DNA of 5,618 nt. Origin: a bacterium. Lineage in GTDB: Bacteria; KSB1; UBA2214. Positions within the stretch are counted from its first letter, which is position 1. The number at the start of each line of letters is the position of its first letter. The stretch is taken from the NCBI GenBank assembly GCA_029560815.1, contig JAKQKF010000492.1, forward strand, positions 1 to 5,618, in the 5' to 3' direction. Under the pieces are notes generated by a model. It saw only the letters and a program-made list of their open reading frames with translations, ran no database searches and had not been told where the DNA came from. The position numbers and the translations under genes were made by a program. Positions 5,191-5,618 of the stretch are shown here, piece by piece.

Positions 5191-5618
5191 CAGTTCACCT
5201 GCACCTTGTCGACGCGGGGCGCATCGAACTTTTCCCGGTACTCGGAATAGTAATAATATTTGTAATAGCCCTTGCCGTTGCCGACCTCGATGCCGTTAAA
5301 GACAAAGCCGATGATCGAGGCCTTGATGTTGAGCAGATTGGCCACCGCCTCGCGCACATAGTGCTTTTCGGTCCGGGCGAAGCGGAAGACCAGCAGCATG
5401 TTCTCGATGATCCGCGACAGCGCCTTGGCGTCGCTGATGCTCAGCACCGGCGGGGCGTCCACCAGCACATAATCGTACTCTTTTTCCAGCCGTTCGATCA
5501 GATCGGCCATTTTCTGGCTGTTGAGCACTTCGCCGGGATTGGGCGGCACCGTTCCCGAGGGGATCAGATCGAGATCGCGCACCGGCAGATGGCGGATGAT
5601 CTTGTCATAGGGCACCAG
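5190..5618 (-). CDS. BY-kinase (Wzc/CpsD type), C-terminal part (runs off window)
   Basis: This open frame of 142 codons continues past the right edge; the apparent start at 5615 is an internal GTG. Counting from there, LIPSGTVPPNPGEVL (17-31) and YDYVLVDAPPVLSISDA (47-63) are hallmarks of bacterial tyrosine kinases. The LVDAPP is the Walker B motif; the Walker A motif lies outside the window. The tail carries the Tyr cluster GYYKYYYYSEY (116-126), the autophosphorylation region of Wzc/CpsD proteins. These kinases, usually fused to or partnered with a Wzz-like membrane protein, control length and export of capsule or exopolysaccharide at the inner membrane. The stop codon overlaps the start of the HPr-kinase-like gene by one base, tying the polysaccharide locus to the peptide locus. 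Whether it is fused to a membrane part cannot be seen here. Confidence 0.92.
   Translation of the reverse strand: MVPYDKIIRHLPVRDLDLIPSGTVPPNPGEVLNSQKMADLIERLEKEYDYVLVDAPPVLSISDAKALSRIIENMLLVFRFARTEKHYVREAVANLLNIKASIIGFVFNGIEVGNGKGYYKYYYYSEYREKFDAPRVDKVQVN

Noticed and set aside
1..5618. tRNA, rRNA, CRISPR array, insertion sequence
   Set aside because: No cloverleaf, rRNA-like stretch, spaced repeat array, transposase or terminal inverted repeat was seen.

Overview
The window reads as one minus-strand locus, transcribed from right to left. It has moderately high G+C in the enzyme genes and A/T-rich intergenic stretches. A bacterial tyrosine kinase of the Wzc/CpsD type and a secreted YjbH-like protein suggest a Gram-negative bacterium with an exopolysaccharide locus. 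The lineage cannot be fixed from this sequence; an uncultured deltaproteobacterial or FCB-group organism is only a guess.

Layout in order of transcription: (1) 5618-5190, the C-terminal part of a BY-kinase for polysaccharide chain-length control, cut by the window edge. (2) 5190-4294, an HPr-kinase-like P-loop protein whose start codon overlaps the kinase stop (TGATG). (3) 4235-4047 and 3867-3691, two small genes encoding 62- and 58-residue peptides. They share a nearly identical N-terminal leader and have divergent, Cys/Gly-rich C-termini, as expected of RiPP precursors. (4) 3608-2376, a radical SAM/SPASM protein. (5) 2366-2064, a PqqD-like protein. (6) 2061-1585, a small S24/S26-type peptidase with a Ser-His signature. 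(7) 1588-443, a second, paralogous radical SAM/SPASM protein. (8) 222-1, after an A/T-rich gap of 220 bases, the start of a secreted protein that resembles YjbH-type polysaccharide secretion proteins.

Proposed working model (inference): the PqqD-like protein binds the conserved leader and presents the peptides to the two radical SAM enzymes, which could build thioether or C-C crosslinks in the cores. The S26-like peptidase could remove the leader. The HPr-kinase-like protein could phosphorylate the product; both peptides end in Ser, as does the substrate of the HPr-kinase-like tailoring enzyme of the lasso peptide paeninodin. No transporter, lasso cyclase or lanthionine synthetase is present, so export must be encoded elsewhere. 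The modification genes sit between two exopolysaccharide genes and are translationally coupled to one of them, which raises the possibility that the peptide acts in or on the polysaccharide system.

Small regulatory elements seen: an extended -10 promoter in front of the second peptide gene, a duplicated GCCGG/CCGG hairpin in both peptide 5' leaders, a strong Shine-Dalgarno in one peptide gene that is degraded in the other, a hairpin plus T-run between the peptide and enzyme genes, and a possible promoter for the YjbH-like gene.
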